Shown piece after piece: positions 8,660 to 17,104 of a stretch of DNA of 64,000 nucleotides. The notes beneath the pieces were generated by a model, which saw only the letters and a program-made list of their open reading frames with translations, was not told the DNA's origin and ran no database searches. Positions within the stretch are counted from its first letter, which is position 1. Every line of letters begins with the position of its first letter. The translations under genes were made by a program, and so were the position numbers. Origin of the DNA: Methanoregulaceae archaeon UXB-2016 (GTDB lineage Archaea; Halobacteriota; Methanomicrobia; Methanomicrobiales; Methanospirillaceae); contig SISS01000015.1 of the NCBI GenBank assembly GCA_004332335.1, forward strand, positions 62,001 through 126,000, in the 5' to 3' direction.

Positions 8660-8893
8660 ATGAGTACAGTCGCAGCATTTCCCATCTCGGACTCGTGGAG
8701 CACCCCGGCCCCATACGGACGCAGCCGGCAGACGATTTCAAACTCGCCCGGGTTTCGGGGCGTGTCTCTTTTCAGCTCGCCGTTGCCGGGAGCGTCTCTG
8801 CAGAAACCAGTAGAGATCCGGTTCCCCCGGTTGAGCAGTGGCCGCCTGTGGCCGATACGAATACCATCTGCGCCCGGGATGAGGTGGTGCTGA
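8660..8893 (+). CDS. Small ORF translationally coupled to acetate transporter
   Basis: 77-codon open frame starting [13 protein letters not shown]. It has the strongest Shine-Dalgarno sequence of the module (AGGAGGAGA ending 5 nt before the ATG), and its TGA overlaps the ATG of the transporter (TGATG at 8891-8895). The translation is Ser/Pro/Arg-rich with no transmembrane segment and no family I know. It may be a real small protein, or a leader peptide whose translation sets transporter expression. The alternative is that it is only an upstream ORF without a protein role. Confidence 0.4.
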   Translation: MSTVAAFPISDSWSTPAPYGRSRQTISNSPGFRGVSLFSSPLPGASLQKPVEIRFPRLSSGRLWPIRIPSAPGMRWC

Positions 8894-9489
8894 TGACCGA
8901 TCTCACCCTCTCGTCGCGGGATACGCCGATCCAGATCGGCGATGCCACGGCGAACCCGGCCCCGCTCGGCCTGATCGGATTCGGCATGACCACGGTCCTG
9001 CTCAACCTGCACAATGCCGGCTACTTCGGCCTGGGGTCCATGATCCTCGCGATGGGGCTCTGTTATGGAGGGATCGCCCAGGTCATCGCGGGCGTCATGG
9101 AGTGGAAGAAGGGGAACACGTTCGGCACCACGGCCTTCACGTCGTACGGCTTCTTCTGGATCTCGCTCGTCGTGCTGCTCGTCCTGCCCAAACTCGGAGT
9201 CGCATCGGCCACGGAGGCCACAGGCATGGGGGCGTATCTCGCCATGTGGGGGATCTTTTCCGTGCCCCTGTTCGTCGCCACCCTGCGCATGAACCGGGCC
9301 CTCCAGTTCGTCTTCGCCACGGTGACCATCCTCTTCTTCCTGCTGGCGGTGGGAGATCTCCTCGGCAACCCGGCGATCACCATGCTGGCCGGGTACGAGG
9401 GGATCATCTGCGGCCTGGCTGCGATGTACGCCGGCCTCGCTCAGGTCCTGAACAGCATATACGAACGCACAGTCGCTCCCCTGGGGTGA
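8893..9489 (+). CDS. Acetate uptake transporter, AceTr (SatP/YaaH, GPR1/FUN34) family
   Basis: 198-aa integral membrane protein with six predicted helices. Family signatures are visible: [21 protein letters not shown] near the N-terminus (the NPAPLGL motif lines the pore) and a conserved [21 protein letters not shown] around residues 56-76. These channels or symporters import acetate and other short acids; Methanomicrobiales generally require acetate as a carbon source. The ATG at 8893 is preferred because GAGGTGG precedes it; an in-frame ATG at 8695 would add an unrelated hydrophilic extension. Six bases separate its stop from the chemoreceptor gene. Confidence 0.9.
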   Translation: MTDLTLSSRDTPIQIGDATANPAPLGLIGFGMTTVLLNLHNAGYFGLGSMILAMGLCYGGIAQVIAGVMEWKKGNTFGTTAFTSYGFFWISLVVLLVLPKLGVASATEATGMGAYLAMWGIFSVPLFVATLRMNRALQFVFATVTILFFLLAVGDLLGNPAITMLAGYEGIICGLAAMYAGLAQVLNSIYERTVAPLG

Positions 9490-9495
9490 AAAAAA

Positions 9496-10974
9496 ATGCC
9501 TGAACAGAAAGACTTTCTGAAGATGTTCCACAGCAGCCCGCTCGCGCAGATCATACTCGATAACGGGCTCAACATCCTTGATGTGAACGAAGATTTCTGC
9601 CGGATCATCGGCTACTCGCGGGAGCGTATCCTCGGGATCAAGGTCACCGATTTCCGCGAGAAGAACATGATCAGTTATCTCAGCGACTCGGGGGAATCGA
9701 TCGCCGACACCCTCAGGTTGAAACGGGTGACGAAGGGCGATTCCACCCTCAAGACCCCGGCGGGAACGTTCATGATCATGAGGACTAACATCCCGCTATT
9801 CGATGATGCCGGGAACCTCGAGTATATCCACATCAACTACATGGACGTTACGGCCATCACACAGAGCAAGCTGTACATGGCGCGGGAGATCGACGGTCTG
9901 ATCCAGATCTACGAAAAGATTGCCGCCGGCGACCTCACACCCCGATATCAACTGGCCGAGCCGGACGACGCCACCCGGGAGGTCCATGATCAGATCGCTC
10001 GCCTGCGGGACGCCGTGCGCAGCATCATCGGATCCCTCCAGGTCAACATCAAGGACGTCAACGAACGGATGCAGCGCATGACCGAGAGCACGGAGATCGC
10101 GCGCAACAACGTTCGCGACGCATCGACGGGAGTCCAGCAGATCGCGCAGAATACGACGAAGGTCAGTGCGAACGCCGAACAGGCCGCGCAAGGGATCGCG
10201 CAGATCACACAGGCGATGCAAGACCTCTCCGCGTCCGTCGAGGAGATCACCTCCAGCATGGATATGGTGCTGACGCGTTCGCGCGAAGCGAACGAACTCT
10301 CGCAGTCCGGCGCCGCCCTTGCCGGCCGCACCGAGACGAGCATGAGCGAGATCTCGAGCTCCTCGGCGAAGGTCTATGAGATCGTCGGCGACGTCGAGAG
10401 ACAGATGGGGGAGATCACCAAGATCGTCGGGCTGATCCGCGAGCTGGCGAACCAGACGAACCTGCTCGCCCTGAACGCGGCCATCGAGGCCGCGCGCGCA
10501 GGTGACGCCGGACGGGGCTTTGCCGTGGTCGCGGCCGAAGTAAAATCACTCGCACAGGAGTCGAGGAACTCGGCCGAGCGGATCGAGGATATGATCGGCA
10601 ACCTCAAGAACAGTACGCAGAACGCCTCCCAGGCCATGGGCGAGGCAAAGAGCACGGTCGACCAGGGGGCGACAATGGTCACGGAGACGCTCCGGGCTTT
10701 CAACCGGATCGCGACCGCCGTGGAGAACGTCGCTCAGAGCGCCGCCGATGTCGCAGCCGCGACCGAGGAGCAGGCCGCGACCACGGAGGAGGTGACGGCC
10801 AGCATCAGCGAGGTGGCCCAGCTCATCCAGGGAACCGCCGATGAGGTCAGTATCGCGGCAGCCGCGTCCGAGGAGTCGTCTGCCGCCCTGGACGAGATCA
10901 CGAGCATGGTGGACCACGTGGGTCAACTCGCCGCCGAGGCGATGCAAGCGAACCGTCGATTCAAGGTCGAGTGA
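9496..10974 (+). CDS. Soluble PAS-containing methyl-accepting chemotaxis protein
   Basis: 492-aa chemoreceptor without any transmembrane segment. A PAS domain covers about residues 5-120 ([21 protein letters not shown]), a short HAMP-like connector follows ([20 protein letters not shown]), then a long coiled-coil signalling domain whose hairpin tip reads [19 protein letters not shown] and [20 protein letters not shown]. Glutamine/glutamate-rich heptads for methylation flank it. It probably senses an intracellular ligand or redox state and signals through CheW/CheA. It is in one operon with the acetate transporter upstream and cheW downstream. Confidence 0.93.
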   Translation: MPEQKDFLKMFHSSPLAQIILDNGLNILDVNEDFCRIIGYSRERILGIKVTDFREKNMISYLSDSGESIADTLRLKRVTKGDSTLKTPAGTFMIMRTNIPLFDDAGNLEYIHINYMDVTAITQSKLYMAREIDGLIQIYEKIAAGDLTPRYQLAEPDDATREVHDQIARLRDAVRSIIGSLQVNIKDVNERMQRMTESTEIARNNVRDASTGVQQIAQNTTKVSANAEQAAQGIAQITQAMQDLSASVEEITSSMDMVLTRSREANELSQSGAALAGRTETSMSEISSSSAKVYEIVGDVERQMGEITKIVGLIRELANQTNLLALNAAIEAARAGDAGRGFAVVAAEVKSLAQESRNSAERIEDMIGNLKNSTQNASQAMGEAKSTVDQGATMVTETLRAFNRIATAVENVAQSAADVAAATEEQAATTEEVTASISEVAQLIQGTADEVSIAAAASEESSAALDEITSMVDHVGQLAAEAMQANRRFKVE

Positions 10975-10988
10975 CGGAGGCGCTCGAC

Positions 10989-11510
10989 ATGGACACCATT
11001 CGGAGCACCCGGCCGTCGCCGAACAGGACGACCGACAGCCCCCAGATCATTCAGGTGGTCGAGTTCGTCCTCGGCACGGGTCGATTTGCCATCGACCTCT
11101 TCGACGTGAAGGAGGTGGTGGAATACACCTCGATCACCCGACTTCCGAGCGCCCCATCGTTCGTGAAAGGCATTATCGACCTTCGCGGTGAGATCACGAC
11201 TCTGATCGACCTGAAACAACGGCTCGCCATCGACGACTCGGAGAACCCCGAGGGGAATACGGGGCGAATTGTCGTCCTGGACGAGGCGATCACCCGCTCG
11301 AAGACCGGCATCCTCGTCGACGACGTTAGTTCGGTCTCCACGTTCGAGCCGGAGTGCGTCGACCACACTTCGGTCTCGTTCGGCGGTGATGAGAGCGCTA
11401 TTCTCGGCATTCTCAAACGCGCCAGTAAAGGCAAAGGGCGCGACGAGAACGAGCTGATCATCTGGCTCAACATCCGGGAGCTCCTGAAGCACCTGGACAT
11501 CGGCCTCTGA
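10989..11510 (+). CDS. cheW: Chemotaxis adaptor CheW
   Basis: 173-aa adaptor that links receptors to the CheA kinase. The SH3-like CheW fold signatures are present: VVEFVLGTGRFAIDLFDVKE, VVEYTSITRLPSAPSFVKG and IIDLRGEITTLIDLKQRL. The ATG at 10989 is chosen because GGAGG (10976-10980) lies 8 nt upstream; a GTG at 10971 overlapping the receptor stop would add six residues. No CheA or other che genes are in the window, so this CheW must feed a chemotaxis core encoded elsewhere, or act as a dedicated receptor partner. Confidence 0.93.
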   Translation: MDTIRSTRPSPNRTTDSPQIIQVVEFVLGTGRFAIDLFDVKEVVEYTSITRLPSAPSFVKGIIDLRGEITTLIDLKQRLAIDDSENPEGNTGRIVVLDEAITRSKTGILVDDVSSVSTFEPECVDHTSVSFGGDESAILGILKRASKGKGRDENELIIWLNIRELLKHLDIGL

Positions 11511-11639
11511 TCTCTCTCTTTCAGGGGCCAATCTGGAATATTCATCCCGCGCTCTCCCCAGGTCCGGGACGGTCGTTTCCCGGCCCGGACCCCCATACCC
11601 CCGTCCCTTCCGACCGCCCCACCCGATCTTTTCGGAATG

Positions 11640-11894
11640 TCGGGGCCGGTCCTTGACCTGCCACTCGACCCCGGCATCACCCACCGCCTCGAAGTTGCGC
11701 CGATTTTCGTCGGTCGGATAGGGGTAGAAATGGTTGCGCCCGATCAGGGCCTCGCGGGACAGGCCGCACCCGCGCTTGCAGGGTCTGTTGACCTCGACGA
11801 AACGAAACGACGGGTCGAGGTAGACGAGCTGGGTGTCGGTCCGGACGACGAGCGCGAAGAAGCGCGTCGTCGGCCTGCCGGGGGGTTGGTTGGC
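11640..11894 (-). pseudogene. Remnant of a PAS sensor domain
   Basis: Reverse-strand translation from about 11873 reads RFFALVVRTDTQLVYLDPSF, then FVEVN, RGCGLSREALIGRNHF, DENRRNFEAV and GVEWQVKDRP, the pattern of PAS domains common in Methanomicrobiales histidine kinases. The frame has no start codon (TGA at 11895-11897) and after about 11640 loses similarity and runs antisense through the cheW end. No kinase or second PAS is left. This is a fragment of a formerly larger sensor gene. Confidence 0.7.
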
Positions 11895-12058
11895 TCACCG
11901 TCAGGCCTCTGCTTCGGGCATCGCGCGCCGGTGTCGGCAAAGAGACTGGCGGGGGGGCGCCGGCCTGCACGGCGTTATGGCGTCTTCCTCTGTCCGTTGC
12001 GGCCTTCTCGGCATAAGGCTTGTGCGCCGGCAGGGGATTGAGATTGGAAAAAAGAGGG

Positions 12059-13297
12059 CTACTCGGCCCTGAGGGCCTCGATCGGGTCGAGGTTGGCCGC
12101 CCGCCAGGCCGGGTAGAGGCCCGAGACGATGCAGATCACCGTGCCCACAAGCATCGCAGCGGGGAGGTAGACGAGGCTGCCCGCTTCGAAGAAGTGCGCG
12201 GTGTTTCCGATCAGCATGCTCACGACGAGATATCCGATTCCGAAGCTGAAGAGTGCGCCGATCAGCGCCCCGGCGAACCCGAGGATCGCAGACTCGTACA
12301 CGAACATCTTCAGGATCTCGGGCTTCTGCGTCCCGAGGGATCGCATGATCCCGATCTCGCGGATCCGCTCGGTCACGGACATCATCATCACGTTGAAGAT
12401 CGAGACCGCGGCCACGAGGAGCGAGATCCCTGCGATTGCCATCACGAACGTGGTCATGGTGCCGATCGTCGAGGTGATCGACTCGAGCATCCGGCTCGCG
12501 TCGCTGACCCGGACCTGCGTCTTCTTCTTGTTGAGCTGATCCGTGATCGTCATCGAGGTCGCGTCCGCGTCGTCGATGTCCTTCAGGACGACGTTGACCT
12601 GGTCGTACTGCTTCTCGTCGCCGTAGAAACCCGTGTACGATTCGTCGGCCAGGACGACGGCATTGTCCGTCGAGAGGTCGAAGGACATGCCCCGCTCCTC
12701 GATGATCCCGACCACGCGGACTGTGTGGATTCCCTCGTCCTCTTCGCCGAGCGAGAGCCGGCTCCCGAGGGTCAGGTTGAACCGCTCGGCCAGGTTCGCG
12801 CCGACCAGGGCCCCGGTGTCGCCCTTGGGATAGGCGCCGTCGCTCAGGTTCAGGATATCCGGGATCACGTCGGTGTCGAGGCCGTAGACCGTCGCGTGAC
12901 CGTCCTTCGTGCCGACCGAGAATGAGTCGCTCGAGGAGTGCACGGTGTAGACCGTGCCGTTGGTACCGACTGAATTTCGTACCGCCTTGAATTGCGAATC
13001 GCTGATAAAGTTTTCATCATCGTCGTCGCTCGAGCTGCTGCCGCCCATTCCTGGGGGGCCGCCCATGCCGCCGCCCGTACCGCCGCTGTTCGTTCCAGCG
13101 TCGTGGGTCACGGTCAGGACGTTGCCCATCTCTGACATCTGATCTTTGACCGTCAGGGTCATGTTCGCGCCCATCATGCCCATCGCGGCGATCGCGACGA
13201 CGCCGATCACGATGCCGAGTGCGGCGAGCAGGGAGCGCAGGAAGTTGAGCCGGATGCTGCGCAGGGCCAGCTGGAAGACGATGCCGCCGCTCTTAAT
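12059..13297 (-). CDS. MacB/FtsX-type ABC transporter permease
   Basis: Permease with one N-terminal helix, a large extracytoplasmic domain and three C-terminal helices. The first helix (SLLAALGIVIGVVAIAAMGM) is cut in half if translation starts at the GTG at 13210, so I extend to 13297, where an ATT codon is preceded by GGGAGGG. From there it is 412 aa. The outer domain carries a Gly/Met-rich patch and SSSSDDDDEN. The C-terminal region ends with SGLYPAWRAANLDPIEALRAE-like sequence, the family's hallmark. It pairs with the ATPase upstream for export or lipoprotein/peptide release. Start position is uncertain; a frameshift at the junction is an alternative. Confidence 0.8.
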   Translation of the reverse strand: MKSGGIVFQLALRSIRLNFLRSLLAALGIVIGVVAIAAMGMMGANMTLTVKDQMSEMGNVLTVTHDAGTNSGGTGGGMGGPPGMGGSSSSDDDDENFISDSQFKAVRNSVGTNGTVYTVHSSSDSFSVGTKDGHATVYGLDTDVIPDILNLSDGAYPKGDTGALVGANLAERFNLTLGSRLSLGEEDEGIHTVRVVGIIEERGMSFDLSTDNAVVLADESYTGFYGDEKQYDQVNVVLKDIDDADATSMTITDQLNKKKTQVRVSDASRMLESITSTIGTMTTFVMAIAGISLLVAAVSIFNVMMMSVTERIREIGIMRSLGTQKPEILKMFVYESAILGFAGALIGALFSFGIGYLVVSMLIGNTAHFFEAGSLVYLPAAMLVGTVICIVSGLYPAWRAANLDPIEALRAE

Positions 13298-13968
13298 GAG
13301 GCCCTCCCGTCCCGGATGGTGATCGTCCGGTCCGCGTACGTGGCCACCGTGGGGTCGTGGGTCACGATCACGATGGTCCGTCCGCGGTTGTTCAGGTCCG
13401 TGAGCGTCTCCATGATCTGGGTGCCCGTCTTCGTGTCCAGGTTGCCCGTGGGCTCGTCGCAGATCAGGATCGCCGGGTCGTTGACAAGCGCCCGGGCGAT
13501 CGCGACCCGCTGCTGCTGGCCGCCCGAGAGCTCGGCGGGGCGGTGGGCCGCGAGGGCCGGGTCGATCCCGAACGAGCCGAGAAGCCGGCTGATCACTCCC
13601 GCAGTGTCGTTCTGGCGGTGCTTCATCAGATACGGGTACTCGACGTTCTCGAAGGCGGTCAGGAGCGGGAGCAGGTTGAACTTCTGGAAGATGTATCCGA
13701 GCGTCTTGAGGCGGAGATCGGTCAGCTCGTGATCGGTCATCCTCCCTATGTCGGCTCCCGCGATGCGGAGGCGACCCGAGCTCGGGACATCCAGACGGCC
13801 GATCTGGTTGAGCAGTGTCGACTTTCCGGACCCAGACGGGCCCATGATCGCCACGAACTCTCCCTCATCGATGGAAAGAGTGACGTGGTCGAGGGCCACG
13901 ACGTCGCCGGATGCGAGCGGGTAGATCTTGGTGACCTCCTCGAGCTCGATGATCGGTGCCGGAGACAT
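13207..13968 (-). CDS. ABC transporter ATP-binding protein (MacB/LolD type)
   Basis: ATPase subunit powering the MacB-like permease. Walker A GPSGSGKST (about residues 43-51), Q-loop YIFQKFNLLP, signature LSGGQQQR, Walker B ILICDEPTGNLD and the H-loop VTHDP are intact. The start has AGGAG six bases upstream. After the usual end (TITIRDGR) the frame runs on for about 34 residues (ASLRAAASSSSW...) which are simply the permease coding sequence in another frame, so the natural stop seems lost; a TAA at 13293-13295 lies in the third frame. Confidence 0.88.
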   Translation of the reverse strand: MSPAPIIELEEVTKIYPLASGDVVALDHVTLSIDEGEFVAIMGPSGSGKSTLLNQIGRLDVPSSGRLRIAGADIGRMTDHELTDLRLKTLGYIFQKFNLLPLLTAFENVEYPYLMKHRQNDTAGVISRLLGSFGIDPALAAHRPAELSGGQQQRVAIARALVNDPAILICDEPTGNLDTKTGTQIMETLTDLNNRGRTIVIVTHDPTVATYADRTITIRDGRASLRAAASSSSWPCAASGSTSCAPCSPHSAS

Positions 13969-13978
13969 GTTCTGCTCC

Positions 13979-15352
13979 TTACTTCCGGAGCCGCGTGCGC
14001 GCCTTCGCGATCCACCCCTTCCTCCATGCCACGCCTAGGACCCCGAGGACGACGAGGACGCCCGCGATCGGGAGGATCGGCAGGGACGACGTACCCGTGC
14101 TGCTACCGGGGCGGCCTCCGCCGAGGATGCTCATCACGCCGCCGCCGCCCATCCTACCGGGCTCTCCTCCGGCCGGCGGGCCGCCGGCGGCCGAGACGCC
14201 GCTCGCCGCGCCTGCGCTCTCGTTGACCGCTCCCGAACCGCCCTGCAGGGTGACCTCGACCGTCTTCTCGTACGCATTCCCGTCGTCGTCCTTGTACTGG
14301 ACGAGCAGTGGGACGGTCCTGGCGCCGGAGGCTGTGAAGGTCAGTTCGAACGAGGCGAAGTCGTCGGCCGCGAGGGACCCGACCACGTAGATCCGGTTGG
14401 GATCTGCGGGCGTGGCCGGGCTTCCGACCGTCACCACGACGACGCGCGCATCGTCGATGCCGGCGTTCGTGACATCCCCGCTGAGGGTGTAGGTGCCCCC
14501 GGAGTTCGCGATCTCGACGTCGCTGACGACGGGATTGGCAGCCGTGGACCGGTCACCGACCGTCATAGGGACCTTCAGAGTGGACGAATGTGCGGTCAGG
14601 CCGTTCATGTACGATACCGTGAGCGTCATCTCGGTCGAGTCCTGCGGCGTGACCTTGAATGTGACGTTCCTGGATTGGTCGGCTCCGAGCGCGCCTACGA
14701 ACCCGGCCGTATCCGATACGGAGAGGCCGGTGCCGGCAGCCTTCACGGTCACGCCGTTGATCGTGTTCCGCCGCGGGTTGAAGACTGCGACCGTGATCGT
14801 GTTCTTCTGGCCCTTCATGTAGGTGTCCGGGGCGTTCGCAAGCGAGACCTGGATCTCGCTGTTATCGACACGGATCGGGACGGCGTAGTTGATGGAACCG
14901 GCGTCGCCCATCCTGATCTGGACCTCGGGATAGTAGATCCTGTTCCCTGCCCTGGCCTTGAGCGTGAAGGTCAGTTCACGCGTGGAGCCCGCCTCAAGCG
15001 TGCCCACCGTCGTGTACGTATCCGAGTTCAGGAAGTCGAAATCAGTCGACCTGACACTCGCCCCTGCGATCCGAACCGAGGCTGTGCCTCGATTTGCAAC
15101 CTTGACCGTGAGCGTGCCTGTATCGCCCGTGAAGAATGTGCCCGGGTTGAGTGCGGTACTCTCGATGGTCACCTGCGCTCCGGATGCCGCCGCACTCGTA
15201 TCTGAGGTTGTGCTCGGGGCAACGGTCGTGCTCGCGTCCGCAGTCGTATTCTCTGCCGCCATGCAGGGTGCGACCACGGCGTAGAGCAGCAGGCAGATGA
15301 TGCCGGCCCCGAACGCAAGTCGCGCCTTCAGGCCATGAACTCTCGCTGACAT
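13979..15352 (-). CDS. Secreted, membrane-anchored protein with S-layer-type beta domains (COG1361-like)
   Basis: About 457 aa. It starts with a signal peptide (GAGIICLLLYAVVAPCMA), then several Ig-like beta domains of about 90-100 residues with repeated phrases such as GTLTVKVANRGTASVRI, NTITVAVFNPRRNTINGVTV and LSGDVTNAGIDDARVVVVTV. A Gly/Ser/Pro-rich linker leads to a C-terminal helix (LPILPIAGVLVVLGVLGVAW) and a basic cytoplasmic tail. In methanogens such proteins are often encoded with a MacB-type ATPase and permease, as here (10 bp before the ATPase); the complex may display or export surface factors. The ATG at 15352 is chosen over one at 15406 because an operator-like repeat and promoter lie between. 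Confidence 0.8.
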   Translation of the reverse strand: MSARVHGLKARLAFGAGIICLLLYAVVAPCMAAENTTADASTTVAPSTTSDTSAAASGAQVTIESTALNPGTFFTGDTGTLTVKVANRGTASVRIAGASVRSTDFDFLNSDTYTTVGTLEAGSTRELTFTLKARAGNRIYYPEVQIRMGDAGSINYAVPIRVDNSEIQVSLANAPDTYMKGQKNTITVAVFNPRRNTINGVTVKAAGTGLSVSDTAGFVGALGADQSRNVTFKVTPQDSTEMTLTVSYMNGLTAHSSTLKVPMTVGDRSTAANPVVSDVEIANSGGTYTLSGDVTNAGIDDARVVVVTVGSPATPADPNRIYVVGSLAADDFASFELTFTASGARTVPLLVQYKDDDGNAYEKTVEVTLQGGSGAVNESAGAASGVSAAGGPPAGGEPGRMGGGGVMSILGGGRPGSSTGTSSLPILPIAGVLVVLGVLGVAWRKGWIAKARTRLRK

Positions 15353-15353
15353 A

Positions 15354-15371
15354 TGTAAAGTAACTTTTACA
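15354..15371. promoter_or_regulatory. Inverted repeat upstream of the secreted-protein/ABC operon
   Basis: TGTAAAGTAACTTTTACA directly abuts the start codon at 15352 (core AAAGT-A-ACTTT is symmetric), and a further TTTAC half-site occurs at about 15387-15391. The small HTH regulator encoded 100 bp upstream is the obvious candidate binder. Function inferred. Confidence 0.4.
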
Positions 15372-15468
15372 TTATGTCGTACAAACTTTACGGAAGTTCC
15401 GCGCACCTCCGGCTTGTCGCGGGAGATCTGTGATCCGGACGGTCCCCTCGGCGGGACTGTTCCGGGGT

Positions 15469-15678
15469 TCAGGACTCGGGAGCCGGCTCGTCGTCGAGAA
15501 AGAGTTCGTCGACGCGGACGTTGAAGAAGCGGGCGATCCGGAAGGCGAGCGAGAGGGACGGGTCGTACTTCCCCTTCTCGATCGCGATGATCGTCTGGCG
15601 TGTCACGCCCAGGCCGGCCGCCAGCTGCTCCTGTGTGATCTCCCGCATGGCGCGGTGGACCCTGATCTTATTCTTCAT
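15469..15678 (-). CDS. Small Xre-family HTH transcriptional regulator
   Basis: 69-aa DNA-binding protein consisting almost entirely of a helix-turn-helix: ITQEQLAAGLGVTRQTIIAI followed by EKGKYDPSLSLAFRIARFF. The acidic tail FLDDEPAPES has no extra domain. Its ATG overlaps the end of the DUF2178 gene by 11 bp, so the pair is translationally coupled. HTH/DUF2178 pairs are frequent in archaea and resemble membrane protein plus cognate regulator couples. It lies just upstream of the secreted-protein/ABC operon and may control it. Confidence 0.88.
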   Translation of the reverse strand: MKNKIRVHRAMREITQEQLAAGLGVTRQTIIAIEKGKYDPSLSLAFRIARFFNVRVDELFLDDEPAPES

Positions 15679-16129
15679 CCGACTCCCAGTCGCCGAACTT
15701 CCGAGCGTAGTAGATGCGGAAACTTCCGTAGAGGACGATCATCAGGCCCAGCAGGCCCAGCTGCGCCAGTCCGAATCTTCCGAGGTGGAGGGCGTTGTCC
15801 GGCGGCGGCGCAAAGGGCGAGGGAGGCGGGGGGAGGTGAAACCCGAGCGGGGTGCTGAACGAGAAGACGACCTGGCCCAGGCTGACCAGGAGGAAGATGA
15901 CCCAGAAGACGCTCAGGGTCGCGACGGCCGCGTGCTGGGTGATCACGTTCGTCCGTTCGTCCTCGACCGTCTCCGCGACCGTCCGCTTGACGGCATAGAG
16001 CACGAGGACCGCGACCAGGAAAGCGCCCTGGATCAGGATCGGGAGTGAGAGCTGAATCGCGAGGTAGAGGATCCCGACCAGGACGAGCCCCGTGAAGCCG
16101 ATGAGCAGGTAGAAGGTGTTCCGTTTCAT
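15668..16129 (-). CDS. DUF2178-type membrane protein
   Basis: 153-aa integral membrane protein with four predicted helices: two at the N-terminus (LLIGFTGLVLVGILYLAI and LIQGAFLVAVLVLYAV), one in the middle (AVATLSVFWVIFLLVSLGQV) and one near the C-terminus (LGLLGLMIVLYGSF). A Pro-rich loop lies between helices three and four. The conserved DERT sequence after helix two is typical of the family, whose function is unknown. Encoded in one overlapping unit with the small HTH protein, suggesting the membrane protein senses and the HTH regulates. Confidence 0.8.
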   Translation of the reverse strand: MKRNTFYLLIGFTGLVLVGILYLAIQLSLPILIQGAFLVAVLVLYAVKRTVAETVEDERTNVITQHAAVATLSVFWVIFLLVSLGQVVFSFSTPLGFHLPPPPSPFAPPPDNALHLGRFGLAQLGLLGLMIVLYGSFRIYYARKFGDWESDEE

Positions 16130-16224
16130 GGTCCTCGCTGATTGCCGCTGTAAAGAATCTCCATTCCCCCAGGTTAAGCCTTCTCCTGGATGTAGTCGTC
16201 ACGCGGGAGCGCCCGCGGGTTCCC

Positions 16225-17046
16225 TCACGCCCGGATCACGGTCCCGATCCGCTCTCCGCGCAGTGCCGCCGAGATGTTGCCCGGGACGTGGCAGTTCACG
16301 ATCCGGAGCTCGCGGATATGGACGGCCTGCTGCATGAGCTCGAGGACCATCCGTTCGAGCACGATGTCGTCGAGGTCCATCGCGATCAGCTCGTCGGCGC
16401 GGATCTCGGGGATCAGCTCGGCCGACGGGTCGGTCTGCGGGTCGGCCGTATAGAGCCCGTCCACGTTCTTGCCGAGTACGCAGCTCCGGGCGCCGAGCAC
16501 CTCGGCGACCAGGAACGCACCGGTGTCGGTCCGGTGCGGGGGGATCGCACCCATCCGGGCCGGGTGCTCGTAGAGGCCGTAGGGCGGGGTGCCGTGGATC
16601 ACCGGGATCTCCCCCAGCCGGAGCCGGGTCGGGAGCTCGAGCAGGTCTGCCGAGTGGATCCTTGTCCCCCCCCAGGGTGAGAGGAGGATCGAGACCATGA
16701 TCGCGTTCTGCTCCGAGATCTTGGCCGAGAGCTCGGCGAGCACGCCCGTCGGCATGCCGAGGTCGATCCCGACGTCCATGATATGCCGGACCCGGGCGCC
16801 GCCCCCAGTCACGACCAGAACGTTCTCAGTCCGGGAGAGCTCGCCGATCTCGGTGCAGAGCGGATGCATGACCGCGCGGCCGTAGTCGATGGCTCCGTGG
16901 CCACCGAGTTTGATCACGTTCAGATTCGGGGCAATCCGAAGGCGGCCGGCCTCGCCGATCTCCTCCATCAGCCCCTTCCGGACGAGCGTCTCGGAGCCGA
17001 GGCCCGACCTGAGATTGAACCGATGCGATGTCCCACTCATGACCAT
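16225..17046 (-). CDS. Molybdenum-storage-protein-like member of the amino acid kinase fold
   Basis: About 273 aa, amino acid kinase (UMP kinase-like) fold. The sequence follows the MosA/MosB pattern rather than UMP kinase: IKLGGHGAIDYGRAVMHPLC, VVTGGGARVRHIMDVGIDLG, MPTGVLAELSAKISEQNAIM, AIPPHRTDTGAFLVAEVLGA and KNVDGLYTADPQTD. Bacterial homologues use ATP to pack molybdate or tungstate oxide clusters; methanogens need Mo or W for formylmethanofuran dehydrogenase, so a metal-storage role is plausible but inferred. ATG 17046 is placed about 31 nt after a TATA element; 17040 is also possible. Divergent from a small conserved gene with a shared palindromic promoter. Confidence 0.75.
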   Translation of the reverse strand: MVMSGTSHRFNLRSGLGSETLVRKGLMEEIGEAGRLRIAPNLNVIKLGGHGAIDYGRAVMHPLCTEIGELSRTENVLVVTGGGARVRHIMDVGIDLGMPTGVLAELSAKISEQNAIMVSILLSPWGGTRIHSADLLELPTRLRLGEIPVIHGTPPYGLYEHPARMGAIPPHRTDTGAFLVAEVLGARSCVLGKNVDGLYTADPQTDPSAELIPEIRADELIAMDLDDIVLERMVLELMQQAVHIRELRIVNCHVPGNISAALRGERIGTVIRA

Positions 17047-17073
17047 ACATATATGTGGAGCCAGATGAATATT

Positions 17074-17101
17074 GGTTATATCAACTGGTTTATCAGTTGA
17101 T
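17074..17101. promoter_or_regulatory. Divergent promoter with perfect 8-bp inverted repeat
   Basis: GGTTATATCAACTGG supplies TATA elements for both directions. ATCAACTG (17080-17087), six bases, CAGTTGAT (17094-17101) is a perfect inverted repeat located between the TATA box and the + strand ATG at 17105, about 26 nt away. Confidence 0.55.
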
Positions 17102-17104
17102 GTG

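Noticed and set aside
10923..11684. Minus-strand 253-codon frame across cheW
   Set aside because: Only its first residues derive from the PAS remnant; the rest is antisense of cheW.
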